A DNA stretch of 64,000 nt. Origin: Proales similis (lineage: Eukaryota; Rotifera; Eurotatoria; Ploima; Proalidae). The stretch lies in the NCBI GenBank assembly GCA_019059635.1, contig JAGVRJ010000004.1, positions 2,542,001 to 2,606,000 of the forward strand, read 5' to 3'. Positions 20,853 to 30,925 of the stretch are shown piece after piece. The notes under the pieces were generated by a model. The model ran no database searches. It was not told where the DNA came from and saw only the letters and a list, made by a program, of their open reading frames with translations. The position numbers and the translations under genes are program-made. The stretch's first letter is position 1. Each line of letters starts with the position of its first letter.

Positions 20853-20953
20853 ACCCGTCCCGTCGATTATGAATAAAGCGAGATTTCTTAATTGACTATT
20901 TATTCAATCGATCAAGACCACCAAAATTATTTCGAATCATTTTCCGATTCCGA

Positions 20954-22894
20954 TCACGACGCGTTTAATTTGCGCAACATGTTTTCCAATTGCGGCTGGC
21001 CTTCGAGGCAAGACAGGGCGGACGTGTACCATTTGCCTTCGTAAATGTAGTTCAAGACAATGCCTTGTTTTAAGGATTTCAGCGACTCATGGCATTCGGC
21101 GACCGCTTGCATCATCACATAAATAACCCTGTACATGCCCTTCTTTGAATTAAATCGGTCTTGCGGTTTGGCCAGGCTGTTGGCGATCTGCTCCAACGAT
21201 AGCGACGAGTCAAAGTGGAAAAATTGCAGTTTGGAGCTCTTTTCCAGCGAGGGCAGGTGCTGAGATGGATTCGACCTGATGTCGAGTACCTTCAGCTCAG
21301 CTAAATTCTTAAGCGGCTCTAGACTCGTAATGCGATTTGATCTCAGACTCAGAAAATAAACATAACTCAGTTGTCCAATCTGATCGATCGATTCAATTTG
21401 GTTTTCGCTCAAGTCCAAGTAGAGAATCATGGGCGATGACTCTAGTCCATCAAGCGAGCTGATCTTGTTACGGCTCGCATTTAAAAATAGCAATTTAGTC
21501 GATTGATGCAAGAACTGAAGCGAATTCAGCTCGTTCTCAAACAGATTGAGATTGACCAAATTTAAATTGCCTTTCAAGCTTTTTAGACCACAAGAAGCCA
21601 ATTTTAAAATTTGCGTAGGACAATTCACGCAGTCGAATTCGCTTATTTGCGTGTGGCTTAGGTCGATTTCAAACGAGTTGGAGATTTGCACGTTGCCTAA
21701 AATCGGATTTGAGTCGGCATTGAGAAGTTTTAAATTCCACAGATGCCGAGTAGCGTTCAAGTCGGTCACTTGATTGCCTGAGAATTCCAGTTCGTAAAGT
21801 TCTTTGAGCCCAGCGAGCGGTGCAAGCGAATCGATTTGATTGTGGTTGAGTCTCAAGTAGCCAAGATTGGCCAGGGACGAGAGTGGACCGATGTCACGGA
21901 TGCGATTTTTGTTCAGATTCAATTTGTCCAGTAACTTGAGCTGTTTGATTTCGACTGGTATGCTCTCAATTCGGTTGTCTTCCAGGCCCAAGTCAATAAG
22001 AGAGCGCAAGCGAGTGAACGGTAGCATGTCATGAATTTCACCTCCAGCCAAACTGATTTTGACCATACGTGTAAGTGAAGTCAATTTTGCCCCATCTTGA
22101 GGACATCCATGCGTAAACAAGTTTCTCAGTGATCTCAGCGATCCAAGAACTTCACTGACTAGCGTTCCATTTTTGATATTTGCTCCACATTCCACAGTGA
22201 GTGTGTTGATTTTTTTGCTTTGACGCAGAAACTCAAAGGAGCTTAATTTTATGCCTTCTAGATTAAGAACTAGAAGAAGCTCGAGCTGGCCAACGGTGGG
22301 AAATGTTTCAATTGGATTGAAACTTGTCAACAATTCTTCAAGAGACCGGATACTTGCGAAATGCTCGAACGATCGAATTTGATTCTTTTGAATATAAAGC
22401 TTTCTGAGATGCTTGAGGCCTTGAAGGCCACCGAGGTCGGCCAGCTGATTTTCCTGGACGTCCAGCTCCTGCAAGTTGGGAAAATGTTCGATTCCGTTGA
22501 GTGATTTCAAGAAATTTCTTATCAAAAACAGACGCTTTAGATTAGAATTGAACTTTGTGGTCTTGAGCGACACAATCCTGCAGTCAGTTAATCTAGCTTC
22601 AGTGAGCTTTGGCGAGCTCAGAGCGCAGCGTGTATTGCGAAGTGAGTTCAACGAGATTCCACTCAAGTCAATTTCGACCAGACTGTGAATAAGACAAATC
22701 TCTTTGAAGCCTTGGGAACGCAGATATGCAACTCTTAGGATACGCAGTCGCTGGAGAACACCGATTCCTGTAAAATCAACGTCTCGGTTTGTAACACACC
22801 TCGAACAAACGGTCAATGTGCTTAAAGAGCTCCAAACTGCGGGAGTCTGACGACTCAGACTGATCATGGCCAGCAATATTAAGCCAACGAGCAT
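20954..22894 (-). CDS. LRR3: secreted SDS22-like leucine-rich repeat protein
   Basis: Single-exon gene. The frame opens at 22936, but I choose ATG 22894 (MLVGLILLAMISL): it gives a clean signal peptide, and a TATAAAA on the minus strand at 22947-22953 would place transcription start downstream of 22936. The product is 646 aa. It has an N-cap C-SRC and DFTGIG, a string of about 22-residue repeats, an inner cysteine pair (FDCVNCPTQ...SCGL) and the family cap with AECHESLKSLKQGIVLNY and SC near the end. It is head to head with PLG3 across about 550 bp. Confidence 0.88.
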   Translation of the reverse strand: MLVGLILLAMISLSRQTPAVWSSLSTLTVCSRCVTNRDVDFTGIGVLQRLRILRVAYLRSQGFKEICLIHSLVEIDLSGISLNSLRNTRCALSSPKLTEARLTDCRIVSLKTTKFNSNLKRLFLIRNFLKSLNGIEHFPNLQELDVQENQLADLGGLQGLKHLRKLYIQKNQIRSFEHFASIRSLEELLTSFNPIETFPTVGQLELLLVLNLEGIKLSSFEFLRQSKKINTLTVECGANIKNGTLVSEVLGSLRSLRNLFTHGCPQDGAKLTSLTRMVKISLAGGEIHDMLPFTRLRSLIDLGLEDNRIESIPVEIKQLKLLDKLNLNKNRIRDIGPLSSLANLGYLRLNHNQIDSLAPLAGLKELYELEFSGNQVTDLNATRHLWNLKLLNADSNPILGNVQISNSFEIDLSHTQISEFDCVNCPTQILKLASCGLKSLKGNLNLVNLNLFENELNSLQFLHQSTKLLFLNASRNKISSLDGLESSPMILYLDLSENQIESIDQIGQLSYVYFLSLRSNRITSLEPLKNLAELKVLDIRSNPSQHLPSLEKSSKLQFFHFDSSLSLEQIANSLAKPQDRFNSKKGMYRVIYVMMQAVAECHESLKSLKQGIVLNYIYEGKWYTSALSCLEGQPQLENMLRKLNAS

Positions 22895-23440
22895 TTCAAG
22901 TTTGCCATTTATAAAAGCCAAATCGAATCTGCACATATTTCAGGCATTTTTATACTGCCACAAGATGCAATTAATCGCAAATACTTTCGCCATCAGCAAT
23001 TCATTTGATATTCATGAAATTTCAAACCTTCCGAGTAACGAGCGTCAGAGAGACACACACACACAAAGACACAGACTGAGACATTTTGGCTCAAAGTCAC
23101 GTATTTCAAGTTTCAGCTCGCGCAATTAGAACGTCCAGGCCAAAGACATTTCTCAATTATTACGTTTCTGTCGCCCTATTTTTACAAAGTAAACCGAATC
23201 GGCGAAAAATATTGAGGAAAAAAAAAAGACTGATTCTCTGCCAAAACGGGTCAGCCCTAAATGAAATTCTACAAACTATGGAAAGTGGTTTTATTAAAAA
23301 TTTGCCTTTGTTAGCTAATCAAGCCGGAAACTATTGTGTAGAGTCATTATTGAGTTTTCTCAAGCCTTTGACACGGGTATAAAAGGGATGCGAGATCGGC
23401 GGATTCTCTCATCTTTTACCCTATAAGAAGAAAAGTAAAA
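22895..23440. promoter_or_regulatory. Bidirectional promoter region of LRR3 and PLG3
   Basis: Divergent intergenic region with a minus-strand TATA box (22947-22953) serving LRR3 and a plus-strand TATAAAA (23379-23385) 56 bp before the PLG3 start codon. Short CA-rich tracts lie between them. Confidence 0.6.
23379..23385 (+). promoter_or_regulatory. TATA box of PLG3
   Basis: TATAAAAG in a GGG-flanked context, about 30 bp before the expected start of transcription and 56 bp before ATG 23441. Confidence 0.65.
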
Positions 23441-24491
23441 ATGTCAGATAATAATTTTCGACTTGTGTATGCAATATTCCGATTAAGTCTACTCTTGAAA
23501 GGTATAAACCTTGAATAAAATGAGCAACGATTAGACAGATTAAGAGGGAATCTCAATGCTTAGAATGCTCTGACCAGGCAACCTTTGAGGCTTGTGAGAT
23601 CACTTTCGCATGGACAGAGGGAGCAGCAGCTCTTGAACAGGTGTCAAGGCTGAAATGCTTGCAAAGCTGCCTCCGAGAACCGTCTTGTTCCTTCGTCCTC
23701 CACAACCAGACCCTCTGCGGCCTTTATCGTCGGACTCACATTCACAGCCTGGTTCCTGCAGCAGTCCGCGAGCAAGGCATGCAAATGTGGGAAAAAAGGT
23801 GGGGCTCATAGCTCTTCTGACTCCATTCTGACCTGTAATGCTTAATCTTTAAAGACTGACTCTGCCCGAGGATCCTACATTGCAAAACCGATGGGCGTTC
23901 GACAGCAGCTTAGAAGACAGTGCTGGAGACAAAGACTTGTTTGGCGGGCGGAATTATCAGTTCGTTGCGGACCGATTCGGCCGGCCAGGCAGAGCGATCA
24001 GATTCGATGAGGGATACGTACAGGCGCCCACAGGCAACTATTTCTCGTCGAGTGAATTCACAATCTCGCTCTGGTTCAGGCCTTTGCAGATAACCAGCTG
24101 GGCGAGAATATTCGACTTTGGTGATGGAATGGGAAACAAAAACTTTTTGTTTACCTTCTCTCTGTACCATACAGCTGATCCAGGCGTTTTTCTTCAGGCT
24201 TGGTCTGAAAAAAACTCGTGCTATGCGAATAGAAAGGTATCAGTCGGGGCTTGGCACTTGGCGGCAATAACGTTTCAAAGTAAAAGATTGAAATTATTCT
24301 TGGACAGTGAAGTTGTGTGCGAGCAAGAATTCGACGAGACGTTGAATGCCGACAGATCACTCAACTATATCGGAAGGAGCAATTGGTATCCAAATGACGA
24401 TGATGCTAGCCTCGAGTTGGACAGCTTTCGAATCTTCAACCGATTTTTTGATTCGACTCAAGTTTTTGATTTACTGAACCAAAAGGAGTGA
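23441..24491 (+). CDS. PLG3: secreted PAN-like + LamG-like domain protein
   Basis: Three exons: 23441-23501 (signal peptide, MSDNNFRLVYAIFRLSLLLK), 23564-23798 (PAN-like module with LKCLQSCLREPSCSFVL and TLCGLYRR) and 23855-24491 (LamG), 310 aa. The acceptor used by the paralogues before exon 2 is changed here (CAAT instead of CCAG). The next AG, 4 bp on, restores an in-phase exon, so the gene still reads through. The LamG exon carries RWAFDSSLEDSAG, DLFGGRNYQFV, ISLWFRPLQ, FGDG and IGRSNWYPND. A polyadenylation signal lies at 24572-24577. It is divergent from LRR3 and convergent with LRR4. Confidence 0.85.
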
Positions 24492-24657
24492 ATTGTGGAA
24501 TTTGAATTTTCCATTTATTCCTGTCCAGAGACTGTTTCGATTCATATTTAACAAACACTAATTCCAAAGGAAATAAAATTTGAAATAGAAATCGATAGTT
24601 TCTTTTCTTTTTTTTTGAATCGACTTTGAAGTAAGGGGATTATTTGTTGAAGGAAAT

Positions 24658-26589
24658 TTAAATTTTCGACAAATCTCGAGAATTTGAAGTCTGAAGATGC
24701 GGATTAAGAGTGTCCAGGCTACAGACGGCCAAAAACTGGTGCAAGTCTTCGTCACTCCTCAGATTGATAAGGATCCCGTTTATCACAGCCTTCAAAATCA
24801 GATCACAGCTCGGCGTCCTGTTTGACACGACAAATATTGCCCTGTAGAATCTGTAGTGCGCTCTTTGGCCCACAAATCGATCTTCGATGCTCATCAGCGA
24901 GTCGACAAGTTGCTTCTCGCTGCTCGGAGTCAAGTCGATGTGGAACCTTACGAGTTCGGTGAGTCGCCGGAGAGACGGAATCCGCTCGATCGGGTTGAAG
25001 GCCAAGTCAAGCTCTTGCAGTTTGGTCATGTTTTGCATTGGATGCATATCGACAATGCGGTTGTTGCTTGCAAATAGGTTTTGCAAAAGAGTATGACCCT
25101 GTAGAGGAGCAATATCGCTGATTTGATTGTGGCTCAAATCGGCCCGAGTGAGAAGTCGATTACTGCGCAGTGCTTCAATCGACTCGATTCGGTTGTTTGA
25201 AATGTCCAGATGGGTCAGATCTGGACTGGAGCGAAGAAAGTCGATCGAACTGAGGAAATTATGGTTCACTCTCAGATATTTAAATTTAAATTGTCCCCTG
25301 ATCTGCTTTAGCTGCGTATTTGTTGCAGACAGTGAGTCAACAAGGCAGATATGTTCTGGCATGCCACAATTTATGATTTCGATGGCTCCATGAAGATTGT
25401 TCAGGTTTATGTCGATGATATCTGCGATGAATAGCTCGTGATGTAAAATCGGATTATGATTAAAATCAAACAGCATGTAATTGTCTGATTGAAACAACGA
25501 CAAAGGAAGAGATCTGATATTGTTATTCTCTACAAAAAGGTATTGGAGACGTCCCAGAGAAGTCAGTGCCTTGATTTCCACTATTTGATTATCGCTCAAC
25601 TTTAGTTCCTCTAGTTGGTAGAGCAGACCAATATCATCTGGAATAGATTGAATAGAGTTGCTTGCCAGATTCAGATAGACAAGATTCTCGAGATGAATGA
25701 GCCAGTCAAGCTCGCTTATTCGATTCCCTGAAAGGTCCAGTTCTGTGAGCTCCTTAAATGAAGTCAGCACGTCAGCTCGCTTAATGCCGCCCTTTGAAAG
25801 CTCCAATGATTCGAGGCCAACCAGTCCAATGCGAATGTGGCCGCTCTCCTCTTGAACAAAACGGTTTGCAAGTGTGCCGTCTAGGTAGAGCTCTTTGAGT
25901 CTGGATTTGTTGCGGAGACAGTCGACTGAATGGGCGTCGAGTCCTTTCAGCCTGAGAATGACCAGATTGTTGAGGGTATTGAGCGGCGAGAGATCACTGA
26001 TCGGATTGTTGGACAGATCGAGCTCCTCCAGTTGGCTCATTCTTTTCAGCGAGTCAATGTCCCAGAGCTGATTGTCTGCCAGTTCGAGGCTAGTCAAATG
26101 CTTCAGCTCTTTCAACTGGTCGATATTTCCGATGCGATTCTCGCTCAGCGATAGCTTCTTGAGATTTGGCAGATTATGAATTCCCTCAAGGCTTTCGATC
26201 AAGTTTTTCATCAACAATAGCTCTTCAATTCTCTCATTTCTGGGTGTTTGCATCAATGATCGAACAGAACAGCGCCTTAGCCTCACCGACAATAGAACCG
26301 GAGAGGAAAAGAGACACTTGAATTGAGATGCATATCGAACGTCCATATTCTCCAAGCCAATGTATTGGAGTTTTCTGAGTTTGCAAATCTCTTGAAAGCC
26401 TTTCACATGAATGGTGTAGATGTAGAGCCTTTCCAGATTTGTCCATTCGCCTATTCCTTCAAAGTCCTCCTTGACGCCGTCGAGACACAAATTACAATTG
26501 GTGCGATTTAGAAACATGTGCCAGGAGCCGCATCGAGTTTTGCCGCTCAAGAACAGAATCATTATTGCAAGCACAAGATTCGGTCGCAT
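24658..26589 (-). CDS. LRR4: secreted SDS22-like leucine-rich repeat protein
   Basis: Single-exon gene. The frame extends to 26676, but ATG 26589 (MRPNLVLAIMILFLSGKTRC) gives a proper signal peptide and aligns with the start of LRR6, giving 643 aa. N-cap CNLCLDG and DFEGIGEW, then 22-residue repeats, an inner cysteine pair (INCGMPEHIC) and the C-terminal cap (PSCDLILKAVINGILINL ... VCS). The N-terminal half is very close to LRR6; the repeats after the middle diverge. It is tail to tail with PLG3 (about 170 bp) and followed upstream by LRR5 on the same strand. Confidence 0.88.
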   Translation of the reverse strand: MRPNLVLAIMILFLSGKTRCGSWHMFLNRTNCNLCLDGVKEDFEGIGEWTNLERLYIYTIHVKGFQEICKLRKLQYIGLENMDVRYASQFKCLFSSPVLLSVRLRRCSVRSLMQTPRNERIEELLLMKNLIESLEGIHNLPNLKKLSLSENRIGNIDQLKELKHLTSLELADNQLWDIDSLKRMSQLEELDLSNNPISDLSPLNTLNNLVILRLKGLDAHSVDCLRNKSRLKELYLDGTLANRFVQEESGHIRIGLVGLESLELSKGGIKRADVLTSFKELTELDLSGNRISELDWLIHLENLVYLNLASNSIQSIPDDIGLLYQLEELKLSDNQIVEIKALTSLGRLQYLFVENNNIRSLPLSLFQSDNYMLFDFNHNPILHHELFIADIIDINLNNLHGAIEIINCGMPEHICLVDSLSATNTQLKQIRGQFKFKYLRVNHNFLSSIDFLRSSPDLTHLDISNNRIESIEALRSNRLLTRADLSHNQISDIAPLQGHTLLQNLFASNNRIVDMHPMQNMTKLQELDLAFNPIERIPSLRRLTELVRFHIDLTPSSEKQLVDSLMSIEDRFVGQRAHYRFYRAIFVVSNRTPSCDLILKAVINGILINLRSDEDLHQFLAVCSLDTLNPHLQTSNSRDLSKI

Positions 26590-26676
26590 CCTACAGAATC
26601 CTTTGAGTATAGTGCAATCAAACCCGAAGAAATTGAATGAGCTTTCCAGACGCCATTTTCGTGCTTTTTTATTCAC

Positions 26677-26996
26677 TTAATTAAATTTAACTTGAGAACT
26701 CGTAGGTTGATACGGAGCGTGACTGCTCAATTCCTCTATCAAAAAACATTTAAGAGTTTCCAAACAAGTAAATTGTTTTTAGATTGGGTCGTTCGGTAGA
26801 GGGGAGCACGTCCACAACAGCTTATTATCTTTTAAAAATTTCAAGTGGTTCAATCGATTTTTGTCAAATTGATTAAATTGAGATGTGACTTTTGTCACGA
26901 CCTTGATAATAATTAGAATTTAGAAGACATGCAAAAGAGGGTGTGGGATTGCTGCCTATGGACTATGGAAGCAGATTAGGTGACAAGTGCAAGTCT
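26677..26996. other. Spacer between LRR5 and LRR4
   Basis: About 320 bp of AT-rich DNA holding the LRR5 3' flank and the LRR4 upstream region. No gene is seen. Confidence 0.5.
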
Positions 26997-28940
26997 CTAA
27001 TTGAGTTTACTTTTGCAAAGCTGAATATATTGTGTGACCTTCTCTGCGCTAGTAAGGCCAATGTTTATGCCGTTTTTGAGCGCTTTTAGCACAAATCGGC
27101 AATTCAACTCGCTCTGAGTGTACACAAACAGACTGTTGTAATACTGCACTCCTCTTTTGGTTGTTTTGAATCGGCTTGAAAGACTTGGCAATGAGCGTAT
27201 CAATTCGAGTTCTATGCTCTGCTCAATGTTCAAGTAGAAATGCTTTAGTGACTCTAGTTTGTGTAAAGGGCCCAAACTGGCGATCGGATTGTCACGAATA
27301 TCCAAGCTGTAGAGCGAGCGAAGTTGACCGAGCGCCTCTATTTCTCTGATCTGATTGTGAGAGACGTTGAGCTCCAAGAGGCCATCAAGGCGCTTCAGCG
27401 GCTCTATCTGTTCGATTTGGTTCTGACTCAAATCGAGGATCAAAAGCATTTGCTTGTCTCTCAGGCTCTCTATTGAGTTGAGTTTGTTGCTACGAGCCAC
27501 CAACAGATTAAGAAAATAGCTGTTGCTCAAGAAATCGAGTGAGTCGAGCTCGTTATAGCTTAGAATGGCCGAGTAGGTGAGCAGGTGGCCTCTAATTCGA
27601 GTCAGACCGCAAGAGTTTGCTTCCAGCTCGAGCACATAGCAGCCGTCGTCCATTCTGCAGTCGATTTCATTCAGCTGAGTCTGCGACAAAACCAGGCGGC
27701 TCCAGTTTGGCTGGGCAAGATCAAAACGTTTTATCGGATTCCGGCTAAGTTGTAGAAAGTCGAGATAGATGTTGCGCTCAAGTGGCGTCACATTGTCAAT
27801 TTGATTTCCGCTCGCCTCCAGTCTCTCAAGGTAATGCAGCTCGCCGACCGCTTCAATTGAGTCAATGTTGTTGTTGGCAATGTTCAAGTCAACAAGTGAA
27901 TGCAGCGCCGCAATCGCCTCGATGTGTCGTATTCGGTTGGCATTCAAATTTAAATAGAGCAATCGCTCCAAGTGCTTTACTTCAACTGGCACATTCTGGA
28001 TGAAATTGTGGCTCAAGTCAAGATAGACTAGTTTGAGTAGAGCGTTGATTGGCTGCATGCTGACGATCATATTCTTGTCCAAGGCCAAGTGTGTGAGCTT
28101 CGACAACTGGCCGATCGGAGCCAAATCGCGCACCGAACATTGCCCCATCGACATTCTTTCTACCTCAGATGATTCGGAAGCAAGTAGCCGTGCGGCTTGT
28201 TCGGCAAGCCTAGCAGTCGACTCAAATGCGCCTCTGACGTAGAGCTGCTTCAGTTTTGACTTGGCGTTTAAAAATCCAATTTGGTTTGTTCGAACTTGAG
28301 CAAATTCGAGCACTCGGAGTTGGCTCAACTGAATGAGAGCACTCAGATTTCTGACCGGATTGTGCCCTATCCTGAACACCTCGAGCTCTCTCAGCTCGAT
28401 GATCGGCCAAATGTTCTTGATCGCATTGTGAGCCAGCTCGAGCGTCTTGAGTTTGCTCAAGTACTTGACTGCGTCAATGTCGAAGATTTCATTATTGGGG
28501 GCGTGAAGATGTTGCAGAGATTTAAAGGCCTGAACGCCTTCAAGACTCAACAGGCGATTATTTGACACGTCCAATAGACGAAGCTCGTCATTCGGTGCGC
28601 TCGTTTTCAGAGAAGTGATGCTGCACTTTTCAAGTCGTGCCACTCGCAGTCTTGGCGAGACGAGAGCGCATCGAGAATACCGATTGTTGTTCAGGTCGAT
28701 TGAATATAAATCGATTGTGTCCAATAGTCGCAACTCGCAAACTTGATCAAAGCCGAACGAATCAATGAATCTCAGCTCCAAATGTTGCAGGTGTTCTGCC
28801 CGGGCGATTCCAGCGAAATTATCATTGATCTTTCTCAGACAGCGTCTGCATTCGGTCATGTTTGTCCATTCAATCGAATTAGAGCAAGCAAAGGACAAGC
28901 AAAGCCCAAACGAGAACAAAACCAGGCAGAAGCAAAACAT
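26997..28940 (-). CDS. LRR5: secreted SDS22-like leucine-rich repeat protein
   Basis: Single-exon gene, 647 aa. Signal peptide MFCFCLVLFSFGLCLSFA, N-cap CRRCLRKINDNFAGIA, about 20 SDS22-like repeats, an inner cysteine cluster (IDCRMDDGC...NSCGL) and the family cap (LNCRFVLKALKNGINIGL ... LCKSKLN). No membrane segment. It is the most divergent of the central LRR genes and lies head to head with PLG4, about 500 bp apart. Confidence 0.9.
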   Translation of the reverse strand: MFCFCLVLFSFGLCLSFACSNSIEWTNMTECRRCLRKINDNFAGIARAEHLQHLELRFIDSFGFDQVCELRLLDTIDLYSIDLNNNRYSRCALVSPRLRVARLEKCSITSLKTSAPNDELRLLDVSNNRLLSLEGVQAFKSLQHLHAPNNEIFDIDAVKYLSKLKTLELAHNAIKNIWPIIELRELEVFRIGHNPVRNLSALIQLSQLRVLEFAQVRTNQIGFLNAKSKLKQLYVRGAFESTARLAEQAARLLASESSEVERMSMGQCSVRDLAPIGQLSKLTHLALDKNMIVSMQPINALLKLVYLDLSHNFIQNVPVEVKHLERLLYLNLNANRIRHIEAIAALHSLVDLNIANNNIDSIEAVGELHYLERLEASGNQIDNVTPLERNIYLDFLQLSRNPIKRFDLAQPNWSRLVLSQTQLNEIDCRMDDGCYVLELEANSCGLTRIRGHLLTYSAILSYNELDSLDFLSNSYFLNLLVARSNKLNSIESLRDKQMLLILDLSQNQIEQIEPLKRLDGLLELNVSHNQIREIEALGQLRSLYSLDIRDNPIASLGPLHKLESLKHFYLNIEQSIELELIRSLPSLSSRFKTTKRGVQYYNSLFVYTQSELNCRFVLKALKNGINIGLTSAEKVTQYIQLCKSKLN

Positions 28941-29441
28941 TTAAGCCTCAAACTTCAATTGTCAACTAAATCAAGGGATGAAAATCATTTCGAGGAAATC
29001 TGACTTATCAGACGCATTTGTCAGATTGAATTGACAGGCGGTCGAGTTGCATGGGAAAATGAAAAAAAAAGCAAAAATTTCATTTAGGCTGACATGAGGA
29101 TGTGGGTTTTATTAACTTAAATTAACTATTAACTTGGAAAACAAGCAAACTGCATTGAGCCATTTTCTAGCTTACGGCATCCTGCTGCCTGAATGCTTCG
29201 GTTATTACTGGTGAATTTTGACTGTCATCACAAACAATCCAAGTAATCAACTGTAAGCGACTTGATTAAAATTTAATGGCCTGTTATAAAACCGATATGT
29301 AGGCTACTGGAGACTTTAGTTCGGTGCTATTTAAAGAGATTTGCGATAGAAAAACAAGAACGAAATACTAAAACCTTCCCCTCCAAACATTCACCAAAAA
29401 GAAACTTTCGATTGAAAAAGAACATCAGACTAACGATCGCA
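28941..29441. promoter_or_regulatory. Bidirectional promoter region of LRR5 and PLG4
   Basis: Divergent spacer. It contains TATAAAA at 29285-29291 on the plus strand and a decayed signal-exon-like sequence at about 29191 (ATGCTTCGGTTATT) related to the orphan exons at 30674 and 34028. Confidence 0.5.
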
Positions 29442-30458
29442 ATGCTTTGGCTAATTCTATTGTTGCAACTGCACAAGAGTAAGTCTCTCAAAGAGAACAC
29501 AAATCTTGCAGTTCTTATTCTGTCTAGTCAATTCACAGATGCAAGCTTCTTTCAAGCTGAATGATGGGTCGCCTTATGAGTTTATTGGAGATGGAACTCT
29601 TCTGCCATTGACAGAGTTCAAATGCCTTCAGAGTTGCTTGAATGAACCGTCCTGCTCGTTCGTCCTGCACAATCAGACCCTCTGCGGTCTCTATCGTCGG
29701 ACCCACATGCAGAATCTGGTCTCTGCGGCAGGCGGCGACCAAGGCATGCAAATGTGGGAAAAGAGGTGGGGCTCATAGCTCTTCTGACTCCATTCTGACC
29801 TGTTATCCTGAAATCTATAAGACTGGAACTGCCCGAGGATCCCACGCTGCAGAATCTCTGGTCATTCGACAGCAGCCTGAAAGACAGTGCTGGAGACAAA
29901 GACTTGTTTGGCGGACAGAACTATCAGTTCGTTGCGGACCGATTCGGTCGGCCTGGTAGAGCAATCAGGTTCGAGGAGGGTTACGTGCGAGCGCCCACTG
30001 GAAATTATTTCGCATCGGGTGAATTCACAATTTCGCTCTGGTTCAAACCAGTGCAAATAACTGGTTGGGCTAGAGTTTTCGAGTTTGGCAACGGAAAGGC
30101 CAACAAAAACTTTATTCTAAGTTTCTCACAGGACTTGTTGCCAAAGCCAGGTGTTTACCTTCACAACTTGTCTGACAAAGATTCATGCAATGGGAATAGA
30201 AGTGTCGTAATAGGAGTCTGGTACCATGCGGCAATCACTCTAGAAAATAATAACTTGAGATTTTATTTGGACGGTGAGGTTGTCTGCGAGCAGCCATTCC
30301 TCAAGCCATTTTATGTTGTGAGGTACCAGAACTATTTCGGAAGAACCAGTTGGTACCCTTCTTATCCAGATGCTTCGTTCGAGCTGGACAGCTTTCATAT
30401 CTTTAATCGAAAATATGATTCTGCCGAAGTTTTTGCTCTCATAAACCAGATGGACTGA
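29442..30458 (+). CDS. PLG4: secreted PAN-like + LamG-like domain protein
   Basis: Three exons: 29442-29478, 29546-29765 and 29822-30458, 297 aa. The start codon used by the copy PLG6 (32772) is missing here (AAG for ATG), so translation must begin at the inner Met (MLWLILLLQLHK), giving a shortened signal peptide. I place the exon 2 acceptor at GCAAG|CTTC because this is the only choice that keeps phase (TSFKLNDG). PAN-like module: FKCLQSCLNEPSCSFVL and TLCGLYRR. LamG exon: LWSFDSSLKDSAG, DLFGGQNYQFV, ISLWFKPVQ. AATAAA at 30548-30553. From about 29421 on it is almost identical to PLG6. Confidence 0.85.
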
Positions 30459-30673
30459 GTTGGCCAAGTTCCTTAATTTGAAACCATGCCGAGTCTATTG
30501 CCTTTCTTGAGCTGTTTTACCACTCTAAGCCGCTAATTCTCGACGAAAATAAACTGTCATTTGGCCTTGAAGCTTTTTATTTGAATGTTTAAAATTGAAT
30601 GATGAAAGCATGAACCTTAATGGCTTTTTTTGGTTGCCGGCATCCGAACTGAGCAAAGCAAAATCTTGCCGCA

Positions 30674-30713
30674 ATGCTTCGGTTACTTTTGCTAGCTGTC
30701 ACGCTGTACAAGC
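30674..30713 (+). other. Orphan signal-peptide exon upstream of PLG5
   Basis: ATG followed by MLRLLLLAVTLYK and then C|GTGAGA: a secretory leader ending in a donor in phase 1, the same phase as all PLG first exons. It sits 250 bp before the PLG5 start and could splice to PLG5 exon 2, or be the remnant of a lost gene. An identical copy is at 34028-34067. Confidence 0.4.
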
Positions 30714-30925
30714 GTGAGAAATTGATGCCAAGAATCTAATCAAAGTTTAATGAGCAGAAAAAAATCGATATGAAATAGATCGATTTATCAGCACAAGCCG
30801 ACGAAAAGTGGTTCGATTTTTTATTTATAAAGATAATAACAAAAACAAAACCCTAGGGGTTTCGTTCCAAGCATTTGAATTATTTGAATAGAAAGAATTT
30901 TAGAAAAGGGAAAATTAAGATTGAA

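Noticed and set aside
29506-29778. Reading frame starting MQFLFCLVNSQ before the PAN-like module of PLG4-7
   Set aside because: It begins inside intron 1; the leader exon (MLWLILLLQL) plus an in-phase acceptor at GCAAG gives the proper secreted protein.
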